From PALSA-968 sp964387075 (lineage in GTDB: Bacteria; Bacteroidota; Bacteroidia; B-17B0; Aurantibacillaceae): a stretch of DNA of 64,000 nucleotides. A program made the translations under genes and the position numbers. The DNA is taken from positions 62,001 to 126,000 of the forward strand of contig CAYLVB010000012.1 of NCBI GenBank assembly GCA_964387075.1, read 5' to 3'. Shown piece after piece: positions 25,001-34,010 of this stretch. Every line of letters begins with the position of its first letter. Within the stretch, counting starts at the first letter, position 1. The notes beneath the pieces were generated by a model, which saw only the letters and a program-made list of their open reading frames with translations, ran no database searches and was not told where the DNA came from.

Positions 25001-25183
25001 GGTCCCAAATGTGGCTGTGCTGGAAAAGACCCCGCTAATATACGTATTACCCGATCCATCAGAAGTTATAGAGCGCCCGTCATCGGAGCCGGCACCGCCA
25101 CCCGAACGTGCCCATTGATACGTTTGCGCATGTAATAGGGCCTGAATAAAAAGAAAAATGGAGATGAGTAATGCCTTTTTCAT
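22095..25183 (-). pseudogene. T9SS type A cargo (SBBP repeats + PKD/Ig-like repeats), frameshifted near its 3' end
   Basis: The gene starts at the ATG 25181-25183 (MKKALLISIFLFIQALLHAQ, a signal peptide). About eight SBBP beta-propeller repeats follow (e.g. WARSGGGAGSDDGRSIT), then four Ig/PKD-like modules (GASGGTSYAWSPTAGLSNP and relatives), then a fibronectin-like region. In frame it ends at 22706, but the continuation, including the sorting domain (VNLYPNPSSGHFTVSG, end at 22095), lies in another frame from about 22787. The frames join naturally if one T is restored in GATTACTC (about 22794), giving VSKDLLSMFRDTARQ. A sequencing error or recent mutation is more likely than programmed frameshifting. 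As read, the protein lacks its T9SS signal and could not be anchored. Confidence 0.75.
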
Positions 25184-25268
25184 GGTATTTGATTTGAAAA
25201 CAAATATAAAAAAATCCTTCAAACAGACACCCTTATTACTGCGAAAACCGCTATACATATAAGGAAGG

Positions 25269-25300
25269 TTTTGGAATTAGATTTTTATTCCCTAACTTTA
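25269..25300 (+). promoter_or_regulatory. Promoter for the PorP/SprF-PorE-like pair
   Basis: TTTTG (25269-25273) and TAACTTTA (25293-25300) are separated by 19 nt. The -7 box differs from TAnnTTTG at the last base. The start codon of the PorP/SprF gene lies 19 nt further on. Confidence 0.5.
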
Positions 25301-25318
25301 ACGGTTTAGAGGTAATTC

Positions 25319-26326
25319 GTGATAAAGAAATTTTATATACCGTTTTGGTGCTTTGCGCTCTTTTCTTTTTTTTCAAGGGCGCAGGACATCCATTTCTCGC
25401 AATATTTTTCAACTCCGCTAACTATTTCTCCTTCCAATACCGGCAATTATTCGGGCGACTGGCGCGTAATGGCCAATTACCGTACCCAATGGAAAGAGGT
25501 AGCTAAACCTTACAATACCCAGTCGGTTGGTGCCGATAAGCAGTTCTATATTTTTAATGAGAAGATATCGGGCGGCTTATTGATCGTGAATGACCGCTCG
25601 GGCGGAACCTTCCAGGTAAATAAGATCCAGCTTTCTGGTGCTTATCATAAATTATTTGGAAAACATGCTTTGCACGCGGGAATTCAGCCCGGTTTTACGA
25701 TGAAGAGCATTTCGAAGAACGAAACTTTTCCTAATCAGCTCAATTGGGGAACCGGGAAGTTCGATTCAGGTCTGCCGAATAACGAAACAGACCTTCAGTT
25801 TCGTTTGAATTACTTTGATCTGAATGTAGGTTTTGGTTATGACGTGAAATTCAAGAAAGCGGAGATCTTCACAACCTACGCGATCTATCACGTTAACTAT
25901 CCGAAAGAAACTTTTCTTGGAAATAGTAATATCCTGAAACCACGCCAGGTATTTGGCCTTGGTACCACCTGGTACGCCGCTTCTAAGATCACTTTGCAGC
26001 CATCCCTCAACGTAATGGGAACCGACAAAGCTTCTGAGTTCATGATGGGAGCAAGGATGTTCTACTCTTTGGATAAGGAATTCTCCATTGAAAAATCACT
26101 TTTCGGCGGGGCGTATTTCCGTCACGGCTTCAGCAATCTTACCGACGCGGTCTTCGTAGCTGTTGGGATGAATTACAAACAGTATTATGGCGGTGTAAGC
26201 TACGATATCAATATCTCACAATTAAAAACGGCCTCTAATTACAAAGGCGCACTTGAGCTCTCTTTCATTTATACCGGCCTCAGCACACGCTTAGCCAAAA
26301 CAGCCATTCCTTGTGATCGTTATTAA
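25319..26326 (+). CDS. PorP/SprF-family type IX secretion membrane protein
   Basis: The GTG at 25319 begins MIKKFYIPFWCFALFSFFSRAQ, a signal peptide. The next stretch, DIHFSQYFSTPLTISPSNTG, is the conserved PorP/SprF opening (HFSQY...P...NPA). The rest alternates amphipathic strands as in a 14-stranded-type outer-membrane barrel; length (335 residues) is typical. The family sits in the outer membrane and works with T9SS components and type B (CHU_C) cargo. The next gene, PorE-like, starts 14 nt before this stop codon, so the two are one operon. Confidence 0.9.
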   Translation: MIKKFYIPFWCFALFSFFSRAQDIHFSQYFSTPLTISPSNTGNYSGDWRVMANYRTQWKEVAKPYNTQSVGADKQFYIFNEKISGGLLIVNDRSGGTFQVNKIQLSGAYHKLFGKHALHAGIQPGFTMKSISKNETFPNQLNWGTGKFDSGLPNNETDLQFRLNYFDLNVGFGYDVKFKKAEIFTTYAIYHVNYPKETFLGNSNILKPRQVFGLGTTWYAASKITLQPSLNVMGTDKASEFMMGARMFYSLDKEFSIEKSLFGGAYFRHGFSNLTDAVFVAVGMNYKQYYGGVSYDINISQLKTASNYKGALELSFIYTGLSTRLAKTAIPCDRY

Positions 26327-28346
26327 GAGATTCAAATATATTTGTTTGTTCGTGCTGGCTTTGGGTTTTGCAGATGTTTACGCGCAGGACACCATCGATA
26401 TTAAAAGTCTGAATTTCTCACAGGCCAAACGTTTTGGCAAAAGCGCCATGCAGCAGGGTGATTTTTACGCGGCCAGCGAATATTTCACCCAATGCACCAA
26501 ATTAAAACCTTCTAATTCAGGCGCGGCATTTTTATTGGCCGAGTCGTACCGAAACGCCCGCGATTACGCACATGCACAGGAATGGTACGATAAGACCACG
26601 AAGCTGGATCCCGACAAAGCGGTCGCCTATTACTATTCCGGCCTCATGCTCAAAATGAGCGGAAGCTGCGATAAGGCCAAAGAACAGTTCGCTAAGTTCA
26701 AAAAGAAAGCGGGCAGTGATAAAAGCCTTGCCGACATTAAAAAGCACGTTAAATTTGAGATAGCCGGCTGCGATTCAGTAATTCCCTTTAACAAATTGGT
26801 GGCCAACACCAGCGTGGTGCATTTAGATTCAAGCATCAACAAGGTGCACGTGGACCATTCACCTGTCTTTCTGGATACCGCAACCATGCTGTACTCTTCG
26901 GTAAGAACAAACAAAAAAGTATTTACTGTAACCAGTCAGACTGATACAGTTGTGGGAGTTTACAAGAAATTCTATACGGCCAAAAAGCAGGGCGACAAAT
27001 GGGTTTATAGTGGCGAGTTCGACCCCATGTTCAACAAAGAGGGATTTAATAATACCAACGGTGTTTTTTCGGGCGACGGGAAGCGCTTTTATTTCACGCG
27101 ATGCAAGAAGAACTGGAAGGGGCAAATGATCTGTGCCATTTATGTGAGTCACAAAGATGGAGGAAGTTGGTCGGAGCCCGAGATGCTCGACAACAAGATC
27201 AATAACCCCAAATACACTTCTACCCAGCCTGCGGTTTCTATTGAGTCGGTAAAGCAAAATGAAGTAGTATATTTTGTGAGTGACAGGCCGGGAGGAAGAG
27301 GAGGGATGGACATCTGGTATTTTGTATACGACCTCAAAAAGAAAACATACAGTGAACCCAAGAATGCGGGAAGCAAGATCAACACCAGTTCGGATGAGAT
27401 GACTCCTTATTACGACCAGGATCATCGCAACCTGTATTTCAGCTCGGCAGGCTGGCCGGGAATGGGTGGACTTGATGTTTTTCACGCCAGTGGCGAGATG
27501 AAACGCTTTTTACAGCCTGAGAACGTAGGCGCTCCGATCAATTCAGGCAGTGATGATCTTTACTTTGTGGAAGGAAAGAACAAGGAAGATGGGTTCTTTG
27601 TATCGAACCGCAAAGGCGGCGCGGCCGTGAAGAACAATCCTACCTGCTGCGATGATATCTATTCGTTCAAGCATTTGGAATATGTGCGCATCAATATGGC
27701 GGGGACCGTGCTGGATGAAAAGGGAAATCCAGTACCGAAGACCAAAGTTTCTCTGTTCGCAAAGAATGCCGGCTCAGAACCTGTTTTCATTAAAGATGTG
27801 GAAACCGATGAGAAAGGGAATTATTCCATGAGCGTAATGGCGGGTAAGGAGTACAAGCTTGTTTTCGAAAAGGAAAAATACCTGAACGCAACACACGATT
27901 TTACGACCAAAGAAATTATCAAGTCGCAGGACCTGTCGCACAACGCTACTGTGAAGGAGATCAGCGACAAAGCTTATGTGTTAACGGATGTTCATTATGC
28001 TACCGACAAGCATGATCTTTTGGAATCCTCTCAAAAGGCGATCGACACCACTTTATTGGTGTTCCTCAATGATAACCCGGATGTGATCATCGAGATCAGC
28101 TCGCATACCGACGACCAGGCGAGTGATTCTTATAACCTGAAACTTTCGCAGCGAAGGGCCGATGGTGTGGTAAAGTATCTCATTTCAAAAGGTATTTCTG
28201 CTGAGAGAATAAAGCCTGTTGGTTACGGCGAATCAAAACCGATGGCTGATAATAAGATCCCCGAAGGTCGCGCGCAGAACCGCCGTACCGAATTCAAGAT
28301 ACTCGGTAAACTCCCGCCAAAGGAGAAAGAGTACGACGATAAATAA
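26313..28346 (+). CDS. PorE-like OmpA-family protein (TPR + PD40 + carboxypeptidase-regulatory + OmpA)
   Basis: The 677-residue protein begins at a GTG at 26313 with signal FKYICLFVLALGFADVYAQ. Domain order is TPR (residues about 30-145, AKRFGKSAMQQGDFYAASEYF), a PD40/WD40-like propeller (about 170-450, PAVSIESVKQNEVVYFVSDRPGGRGGMDIWY), a carboxypeptidase-regulatory domain (about 463-545) and a C-terminal OmpA domain (about 560-665, DVIIEISSHTDDQASDSYNLKLSQRRADGVVKYL) that binds peptidoglycan. This order is that of PorE, a T9SS ring-associated protein, but several paralogues share it. It overlaps the PorP/SprF gene by 14 nt. Confidence 0.88.
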   Translation: MIVIKRFKYICLFVLALGFADVYAQDTIDIKSLNFSQAKRFGKSAMQQGDFYAASEYFTQCTKLKPSNSGAAFLLAESYRNARDYAHAQEWYDKTTKLDPDKAVAYYYSGLMLKMSGSCDKAKEQFAKFKKKAGSDKSLADIKKHVKFEIAGCDSVIPFNKLVANTSVVHLDSSINKVHVDHSPVFLDTATMLYSSVRTNKKVFTVTSQTDTVVGVYKKFYTAKKQGDKWVYSGEFDPMFNKEGFNNTNGVFSGDGKRFYFTRCKKNWKGQMICAIYVSHKDGGSWSEPEMLDNKINNPKYTSTQPAVSIESVKQNEVVYFVSDRPGGRGGMDIWYFVYDLKKKTYSEPKNAGSKINTSSDEMTPYYDQDHRNLYFSSAGWPGMGGLDVFHASGEMKRFLQPENVGAPINSGSDDLYFVEGKNKEDGFFVSNRKGGAAVKNNPTCCDDIYSFKHLEYVRINMAGTVLDEKGNPVPKTKVSLFAKNAGSEPVFIKDVETDEKGNYSMSVMAGKEYKLVFEKEKYLNATHDFTTKEIIKSQDLSHNATVKEISDKAYVLTDVHYATDKHDLLESSQKAIDTTLLVFLNDNPDVIIEISSHTDDQASDSYNLKLSQRRADGVVKYLISKGISAERIKPVGYGESKPMADNKIPEGRAQNRRTEFKILGKLPPKEKEYDDK

Positions 28347-28349
28347 TTC

Positions 28350-29195
28350 TTATTTCAGGTAATTACGGTACGAGAAGAAGTAATTGATCATGCGGTCCAA
28401 CTGCCCGATGGTGAAAGGCGTTTTGCAGGAAGAAGGATGATACGACATGATATTGCCGATGATGGGTGTATAATAATCTCCGTTCGTGTCCTGGTTGGTA
28501 CCGGTCCAGAGGCACAGCGGTGAAACAGGCGCGGGATCTATATCCGCATACGTATCGCAGATCAGGTCGCCTGTTGTGGCGCAATTACTTTCATTCACGA
28601 ATTCGGTTCCGGCAGCGGTATCAAAAGTGTGAAGCAGGGAGAAAAAATGTCCCATCTCGTGGCTCCAGCATACCGGGTCGCCGAGGCAACCATGTGAAAG
28701 GACCATATAATCGCTTCCGGAACTGGCGAAACCGGCCACCCCGGGATTGACAATGGAGCCGACAATATAGACATTGATCACTTTTGCCACCTCGTACAGG
28801 TTGGCTACTTCAGGTGTTTCGAGGGCTTTATCGAACTTATAATATTTGTAATTATAACTGGTGTCCTGCGAACAGATCTTAAAATCGAGACACATAGGCT
28901 TGAAATCTGCATTCATGATCAGGAGCGCACCATCGATGTCAGCCTGCGTGATATTGGTTTGATTGAGACTGTCGGTAAAAATGTGGATGGCTAAAGAAAG
29001 TGTTTTATTGAGACATTTTATCGGCGCTACCGATCCGGGGCCTTGCGGGGTAGGAGGAAGCGTCTTTATCTTTTGTATCAATTGCTGATCGGCAACGAAC
29101 CCGCAGCGGCCCACTTGCTGCCCCGGAAGCGAAGTAAATAGCGCACTAAAGAATAATGCAAACAGCACAAGCCGTATTTGCTGCAAATGATTCAT
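28350..29195 (-). CDS. Secreted zinc metalloprotease, M43 (pappalysin/cytophagalysin) family
   Basis: The 281-residue protein has a signal peptide (LVLFALFFSALFTSLPGQ) and a zincin site SHEMGHFFSLLHTFD near residue 175. The two histidines, the glutamate and the third histidine of HExxHxxxxxH are present, and M43 proteases typically read HExGHxxGLxHTF here. A Met-turn region (IGNIMSYHPSSCKTPFT) follows about 65 residues later. No T9SS sorting domain is present at the C-terminus, so it is either released or was trimmed of one. Activation and substrate are unknown. It is divergent from the PKD adhesin gene, with promoters in a shared 87-bp gap, and convergent with the PorE-like gene. Confidence 0.85.
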   Translation of the reverse strand: MNHLQQIRLVLFALFFSALFTSLPGQQVGRCGFVADQQLIQKIKTLPPTPQGPGSVAPIKCLNKTLSLAIHIFTDSLNQTNITQADIDGALLIMNADFKPMCLDFKICSQDTSYNYKYYKFDKALETPEVANLYEVAKVINVYIVGSIVNPGVAGFASSGSDYMVLSHGCLGDPVCWSHEMGHFFSLLHTFDTAAGTEFVNESNCATTGDLICDTYADIDPAPVSPLCLWTGTNQDTNGDYYTPIIGNIMSYHPSSCKTPFTIGQLDRMINYFFSYRNYLK

Positions 29196-29223
29196 AATTG
29201 ATGGAATAAATTTACATAATTTT

Positions 29224-29254
29224 TTGTGAATGCGGTTAAAAAAAGATAAATTTG
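29224..29254 (+). promoter_or_regulatory. Promoter of the PKD adhesin (TTG-N20-TAAATTTG)
   Basis: TTTTTG ending at 29226 and TAAATTTG at 29247-29254 are 20 nt apart, a near-consensus Bacteroidota promoter 28 nt before the ATG. Confidence 0.6.
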
Positions 29255-29282
29255 TTTAGTACAAAAAGCTTTTAGAATTTCT

Positions 29283-32200
29283 ATGCCCACGCGTGTGTTC
29301 CGTTTACTTTTTTCCTTACTCATACTTTGGAGTTTTGGTATGCATTCGCAGATCGTGGCTACGCCTACAACAGGTTGCGCTCCCCTGGTTGGCGTGAATT
29401 TTACGGGCATACCGGGCTCAACCGGTGTACTTTGGAATTTCGGGGACGCCACAACCTCCACTTTACTGAATCCTGTGCACACGTTTGCCGCGGCGGGAAG
29501 CTACACGGTTACTTACAGTGCCACCGTTAGCGGCTCGCCTGTGAACCAAAGTTTGGTCATTAATGTCTTCGGAAAACCATCGCCCGCTTTCACGGCCGTG
29601 CCGCCGCTCAGCGGTTGCATACCGCTGCCGGTAACATTCAACGATAACTCAACGGGCGGAGGAGGCAGCGCTATCACCAACTGGCAGTGGGCCTTTGGCG
29701 ACGGAGGCGTGAATGCCACCAATTCACCAAACCAAACCTATACCTATTCAGTGGGCGGACAATTCAGCGTAAGTGTAAAAATAACCGACGCCAATGGTTG
29801 CGACTCTACGCTAACACTCACGAACATCATCAACGTCTCGCAAAAACCTACCATTGTTCTTTCCACGAATCCTAACCCGGTCTCGGCCTGTAACCCGCCA
29901 CTCAACGTAACTTATAACACCAACGGAACTGTCAGTAATTCAACGACGGGTCCTTCGCTAACCTACAGTTGGTCCTTTGGTAATGGAAACACTTCTACGG
30001 TAGCCAATCCCCCGCAGCAGACCTATAATTCTTACGGCACTTTCCCTATGGTGCTTTATGTTACCGACAACAACGGCTGTAAAGATTCTGTAAAGCGCAC
30101 GGTGAACATCGCCAATCCTTTCGCTTCTTTTTTAACCAACGATACGGTATGCATCAGCGCTACTTTTACTTCTACCTCTACTGGAGCTACCAGTTATGTG
30201 TGGAGCTATGGGGATGGAGGTTCAAGCAGCGGCGTTACAGGCACCCATGTGTACGCGAACCCGGGAACTTATTCAGTTACACTTGATGTATATAATGGAG
30301 TTTGTCACGATGACACCACCATTGTTGTATATGTAGAAAAACCGGTGGCTGATTTTTCGGTCACGCCCACTTACATGTGCGACCTTGAGAAGGTGATCAC
30401 GCTCACCAATCTTTCCACGCCCACGAGTGGGGTCACTTATAGTTGGAACTTCATGGAGAATTATACGCAATATCAATTCACGCCCACTACCTCAACACAA
30501 AGTAATCCAACCTTTACCATTACCAACCTCGATACGAACCGGTATACGATATATACCTTCGACTGGAAGGACAGTATCAAGCTCACGATCACTACGCCGC
30601 GAGGTTGTGTATCTACGAAAACAATTAATTTTGTCGACTCCATTTATTTACCTTCCGCGCGTTTCATGCCCGACAAATACCAGGGTTGCGTTCCTCTTAC
30701 GATTACTTTTTCGGATTCCAGCCGCTCGCGCGAAGCGATCGTTTATTATGAGTACAACTTCGATGATGGATCTCCACCGCTGATCGGTGTGCAAAACCCG
30801 GTACACACCTATACAGCAACCGGTGTCTACTGGCCCTGGCTCATCATTCATAACGCAAATGGTTGTATAGATACTTCTTACCGCATCAAAATAGAAGTGG
30901 GCAAGCCTCCTTCTCCAAGTTTTTCGCTCACGCCCACCAATATCTGTATTGGAGATTCAGTGTATATCACCAACACAACGGCCGCTACTGATTCGGTAGA
31001 TTCCTGGCACTATTACGGGGATGGCAGTTATTATATTTCCGGTTGTTATAACAGCGCCAACGCCGATTGGCCCTTTACGCACGCAACGGGCGCGCAAAAT
31101 ATTACCATGGAAGCCTGCTTCAGGGGCTGCTGTGCAAGCACCACTATAACCGGGGCAGTAACCGTGAAGGGACCTTTGGGAACTTTCAGCACCGCGATGG
31201 ACTGCGATTCTTCGCGCGTTTATACGTTCACGGGAACTATCAGTGACGCTACCACCTGGGATTGGGATTTTGGCGATGGTAATTCAGCGCTCGGGTCTAC
31301 ACAACCAACGATCTCCCATAGCTACACCGCTACCGGCGATTACTGGGTGTATTTAACTTCCTACAATCCGGGGACGGGTTGTAATCCTTACAAAGATTCG
31401 GCGTTCATCCGTGTGCGCGATATCAAAGCGGATTTTGTTTTTGATACCGTGATGTGTACCAAATCATTTCATAATTTCGATGGTTCCCCTTCGGTGGATG
31501 AATATGTATTTGGCAGTAACGGCTACACCTGGCTATGGGATGATAATACCCACCCGGATCTTACCGGCGACAGCGTGATCACGCATAGTTTTTCAGGTTC
31601 AGGCATACACGTGGTCACGCTTATTGTGCACGATGTGAACCGCTGCTCGGATACCGTTCGCAAGACCATCAAGGCTTTCTCGGTGGCTGCCGGATTCACC
31701 GCGAGTCAAACATCTATCTGTACCATCGATACCGTCAATTTCACGAATACTTCTACCGCTGATACTACCATAGTTGGGTATAGCTGGAGCTTTGGCGATG
31801 GAACCACATCTACGGCCACAAATCCTTCACACATTTACAATATCACCAATGGCTCCGTTAATACCGTAACCGTAACGCTTGTCACTACTTCTGCGCTGGG
31901 GTGCAGCGACAGTGTGAAGATCGTTATCAATATATCTAGGCCAAGCGCCTCTTTCAACACGCTTACTTCTATGAATATCTGCTCGGGCGATTCGGTGCAT
32001 TTCAATTTCCCGGGATCCCATCCAACGATGAACTGGAATTTTGGCGATGGCAATACCGTGAGCGGCGTAACACAGCCCTGGCATCCTTACACCAGCGCGG
32101 GCAATTATACCGTGAGTCTTTTTGTAATTGACGCGCAGGGTTGTACTGATTTTAAATCCATCGCCCCCGTGAACGTGCAGAACAAGCCAAGTGTTTTCAT

Positions 32201-33701
32201 CACTTCCCCGGCCTTTACTACCCAGACCCTTTGTTACCCTTACCAGGCAACTTTTACAGATAGCTCTAGCGCCAGCGTTTTCTGGAAACGCGATTGGGAC
32301 CTGGGCACAGGGCAGGTAGTGAACAACAGTCTGTCGACCGTAGGAACTCTGTTTACGGCGCCGGGCACCTATACAGTGAGCCTTGTGGTGTATACAACCA
32401 ACGGCTGTGTTGATTCCCTGAAAAAATCATTCACTTTGTACGGGCCGGTCGCGGATTTTTCTTATGGTCCGAACATTATTTGTAAAGGACAAAGTATCAC
32501 TTTCAATATCAAGGACACTACCGATGTATTTACCTGGCACTGGGATTTTGGCGACGGGCAGGATACAACGGCTGTTTCTCCCATCGCGCATACGTTCGAT
32601 GTGCATCCTCCGGGCGGAACTACCAATGTAACGCTGATCTACTGGAGTGATGATTCTTCCTGTGTGCAAACCAAGATCTACCCCGTAAATATTTTCCAGG
32701 TGATCTCTGATTTTGATCGTAATAATGATACTTTGCTTTCGGATACGGCGCATTGCCTGGGATTGGTAGATCAGTTCACCAATATCTCAACCGGCGCGGA
32801 CACTTATGGCTGGACCTTTGGCGACGGAGCTTCAAGCACGCTTTTGAACCCGCAGCACCAGTATGCAGCTCCCGGAACCTATTCGGTGCAGCTGCATATA
32901 CAAAATAACGCAACGGGTTGCGTGGATACCTTGGTCAAGGAAATGGTGATCTTCCCGCCGGTCACCGGGAGCGCGGTTGGTGATAGTGTTTGTTTGAATC
33001 AAAGCGGGGCTTTAAGCGCGGGCGGAGGAACATCTTATACCTGGACGCCCGCTACGGGATTGAGTTGCACCAATTGCCAGAATCCTTTAGCCGCTCCTTT
33101 GGTAACTACAACCTATTCGGTCATCGTAACGGATGCAAACGGCTGTAAAGATACGGTATCAACCATTTTCTTTGTGCAGCAACCGCCTAATACAGTGAAT
33201 TGGGATACCAGCATCGTGGTAGGAGAGACCGCTACATTGCCCGGCGACGCGGGCCCCGGCTATTCTTATACCTGGACGCCCACAACAGATCTTAGTTGTA
33301 CCACTTGTCCAACCCCGGTTTCATCTTCAACCGTTGATATAACTTACGTACAAACTATTGCCGACGCGATGGGATGCTTTACCGGTGTTTCGACCTTCAC
33401 GGTGATCATTCTGCCGCTTTCTTCGGTGGATGTGCCCAGTGCCTTTACGCCGAATGGAGACGGAACAAATGATATTGTTTATGTAGCGGGATGGGGTATC
33501 AAACGTTTATTGTATTTCCGTATCTACAATCGTTGGGGGGAGTTGATCTTTGAAAGTAACGACCTGAGCATTGGTTGGGACGGAACTTACCGCGGCGTTC
33601 CGCAAAACACAGAGACCTACGTGTACGAGGTGAGCGTAGAACCTTATATTGAAAGCGGCAAGCCGGTCTTCAAAAAGGGTAACATCAAACTGCTGCGTTA
33701 A
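29283..33701 (+). CDS. Large PKD-domain adhesin with T9SS type B (CHU_C) sorting domain
   Basis: The 1472-residue protein has a signal peptide (LFSLLILWSFGMHSQ) and about 13-15 PKD domains of about 90 residues, each with a WxFGDG-type core (VLWNFGDATTSTLLNPVHTF, YSWSFGNGNTSTVANP and so on). A dockerin-like cysteine region follows (GLSCTNCQNPLAAPL, and DLSCTTCPTP). The last about 90 residues (VPSAFTPNGDGTNDIVYVAG...KKGNIKLLR) are the gliding-motility-associated C-terminal domain, which directs export through the T9SS and surface attachment, usually with a PorP/SprF partner. Cell adhesion or matrix function is the usual role. The nearest PorP/SprF is at 25319. Confidence 0.93.
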   Translation: MPTRVFRLLFSLLILWSFGMHSQIVATPTTGCAPLVGVNFTGIPGSTGVLWNFGDATTSTLLNPVHTFAAAGSYTVTYSATVSGSPVNQSLVINVFGKPSPAFTAVPPLSGCIPLPVTFNDNSTGGGGSAITNWQWAFGDGGVNATNSPNQTYTYSVGGQFSVSVKITDANGCDSTLTLTNIINVSQKPTIVLSTNPNPVSACNPPLNVTYNTNGTVSNSTTGPSLTYSWSFGNGNTSTVANPPQQTYNSYGTFPMVLYVTDNNGCKDSVKRTVNIANPFASFLTNDTVCISATFTSTSTGATSYVWSYGDGGSSSGVTGTHVYANPGTYSVTLDVYNGVCHDDTTIVVYVEKPVADFSVTPTYMCDLEKVITLTNLSTPTSGVTYSWNFMENYTQYQFTPTTSTQSNPTFTITNLDTNRYTIYTFDWKDSIKLTITTPRGCVSTKTINFVDSIYLPSARFMPDKYQGCVPLTITFSDSSRSREAIVYYEYNFDDGSPPLIGVQNPVHTYTATGVYWPWLIIHNANGCIDTSYRIKIEVGKPPSPSFSLTPTNICIGDSVYITNTTAATDSVDSWHYYGDGSYYISGCYNSANADWPFTHATGAQNITMEACFRGCCASTTITGAVTVKGPLGTFSTAMDCDSSRVYTFTGTISDATTWDWDFGDGNSALGSTQPTISHSYTATGDYWVYLTSYNPGTGCNPYKDSAFIRVRDIKADFVFDTVMCTKSFHNFDGSPSVDEYVFGSNGYTWLWDDNTHPDLTGDSVITHSFSGSGIHVVTLIVHDVNRCSDTVRKTIKAFSVAAGFTASQTSICTIDTVNFTNTSTADTTIVGYSWSFGDGTTSTATNPSHIYNITNGSVNTVTVTLVTTSALGCSDSVKIVINISRPSASFNTLTSMNICSGDSVHFNFPGSHPTMNWNFGDGNTVSGVTQPWHPYTSAGNYTVSLFVIDAQGCTDFKSIAPVNVQNKPSVFITSPAFTTQTLCYPYQATFTDSSSASVFWKRDWDLGTGQVVNNSLSTVGTLFTAPGTYTVSLVVYTTNGCVDSLKKSFTLYGPVADFSYGPNIICKGQSITFNIKDTTDVFTWHWDFGDGQDTTAVSPIAHTFDVHPPGGTTNVTLIYWSDDSSCVQTKIYPVNIFQVISDFDRNNDTLLSDTAHCLGLVDQFTNISTGADTYGWTFGDGASSTLLNPQHQYAAPGTYSVQLHIQNNATGCVDTLVKEMVIFPPVTGSAVGDSVCLNQSGALSAGGGTSYTWTPATGLSCTNCQNPLAAPLVTTTYSVIVTDANGCKDTVSTIFFVQQPPNTVNWDTSIVVGETATLPGDAGPGYSYTWTPTTDLSCTTCPTPVSSSTVDITYVQTIADAMGCFTGVSTFTVIILPLSSVDVPSAFTPNGDGTNDIVYVAGWGIKRLLYFRIYNRWGELIFESNDLSIGWDGTYRGVPQNTETYVYEVSVEPYIESGKPVFKKGNIKLLR

Positions 33702-33708
33702 ACCTTCT

Positions 33709-33864
33709 TTAACAGGTGGCTTCAGGAAATTGAACGAATTCCTCTATGGGCGGCTCCTCCTGGGCGGCCATGGCCAATTGCTCCCACAATATATACGTGA
33801 AGAGTAAGTACGGGAAAGAAGAAAGCGTAGGCGCAGAAAAGCTGTATAGTGCGGTCGTATTCAT
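33709..33864 (-). CDS. Small putative protein (51 residues)
   Basis: An ATG at 33862-33864 opens a 51-codon frame ending TAA at 33709-33711, in an otherwise empty 309-bp gap. The product has a hydrophobic middle (FPYLLFTYILWEQLAM) and an acidic/proline end (EEPPIEEFVQFPEATC). No strong ribosome-binding site precedes it, though many Bacteroidota genes lack one. The only support is an open frame of sensible composition with a clean start and stop, so it may be spurious. Confidence 0.35.
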   Translation of the reverse strand: MNTTALYSFSAPTLSSFPYLLFTYILWEQLAMAAQEEPPIEEFVQFPEATC

Positions 33865-34010
33865 AACACAAAGTTACGACGCGTACAGAGGGAAAAGCCT
33901 GAAAAATCGGTAATTGAGTCTATCTTATAGCCTTAGGCGGAAAGATCTTTTGTGATTTTTTTTGCCGGCTATTCGATCAGGTTGTTCAGCTATGGCTGTC
34001 ATTTCGGGAA

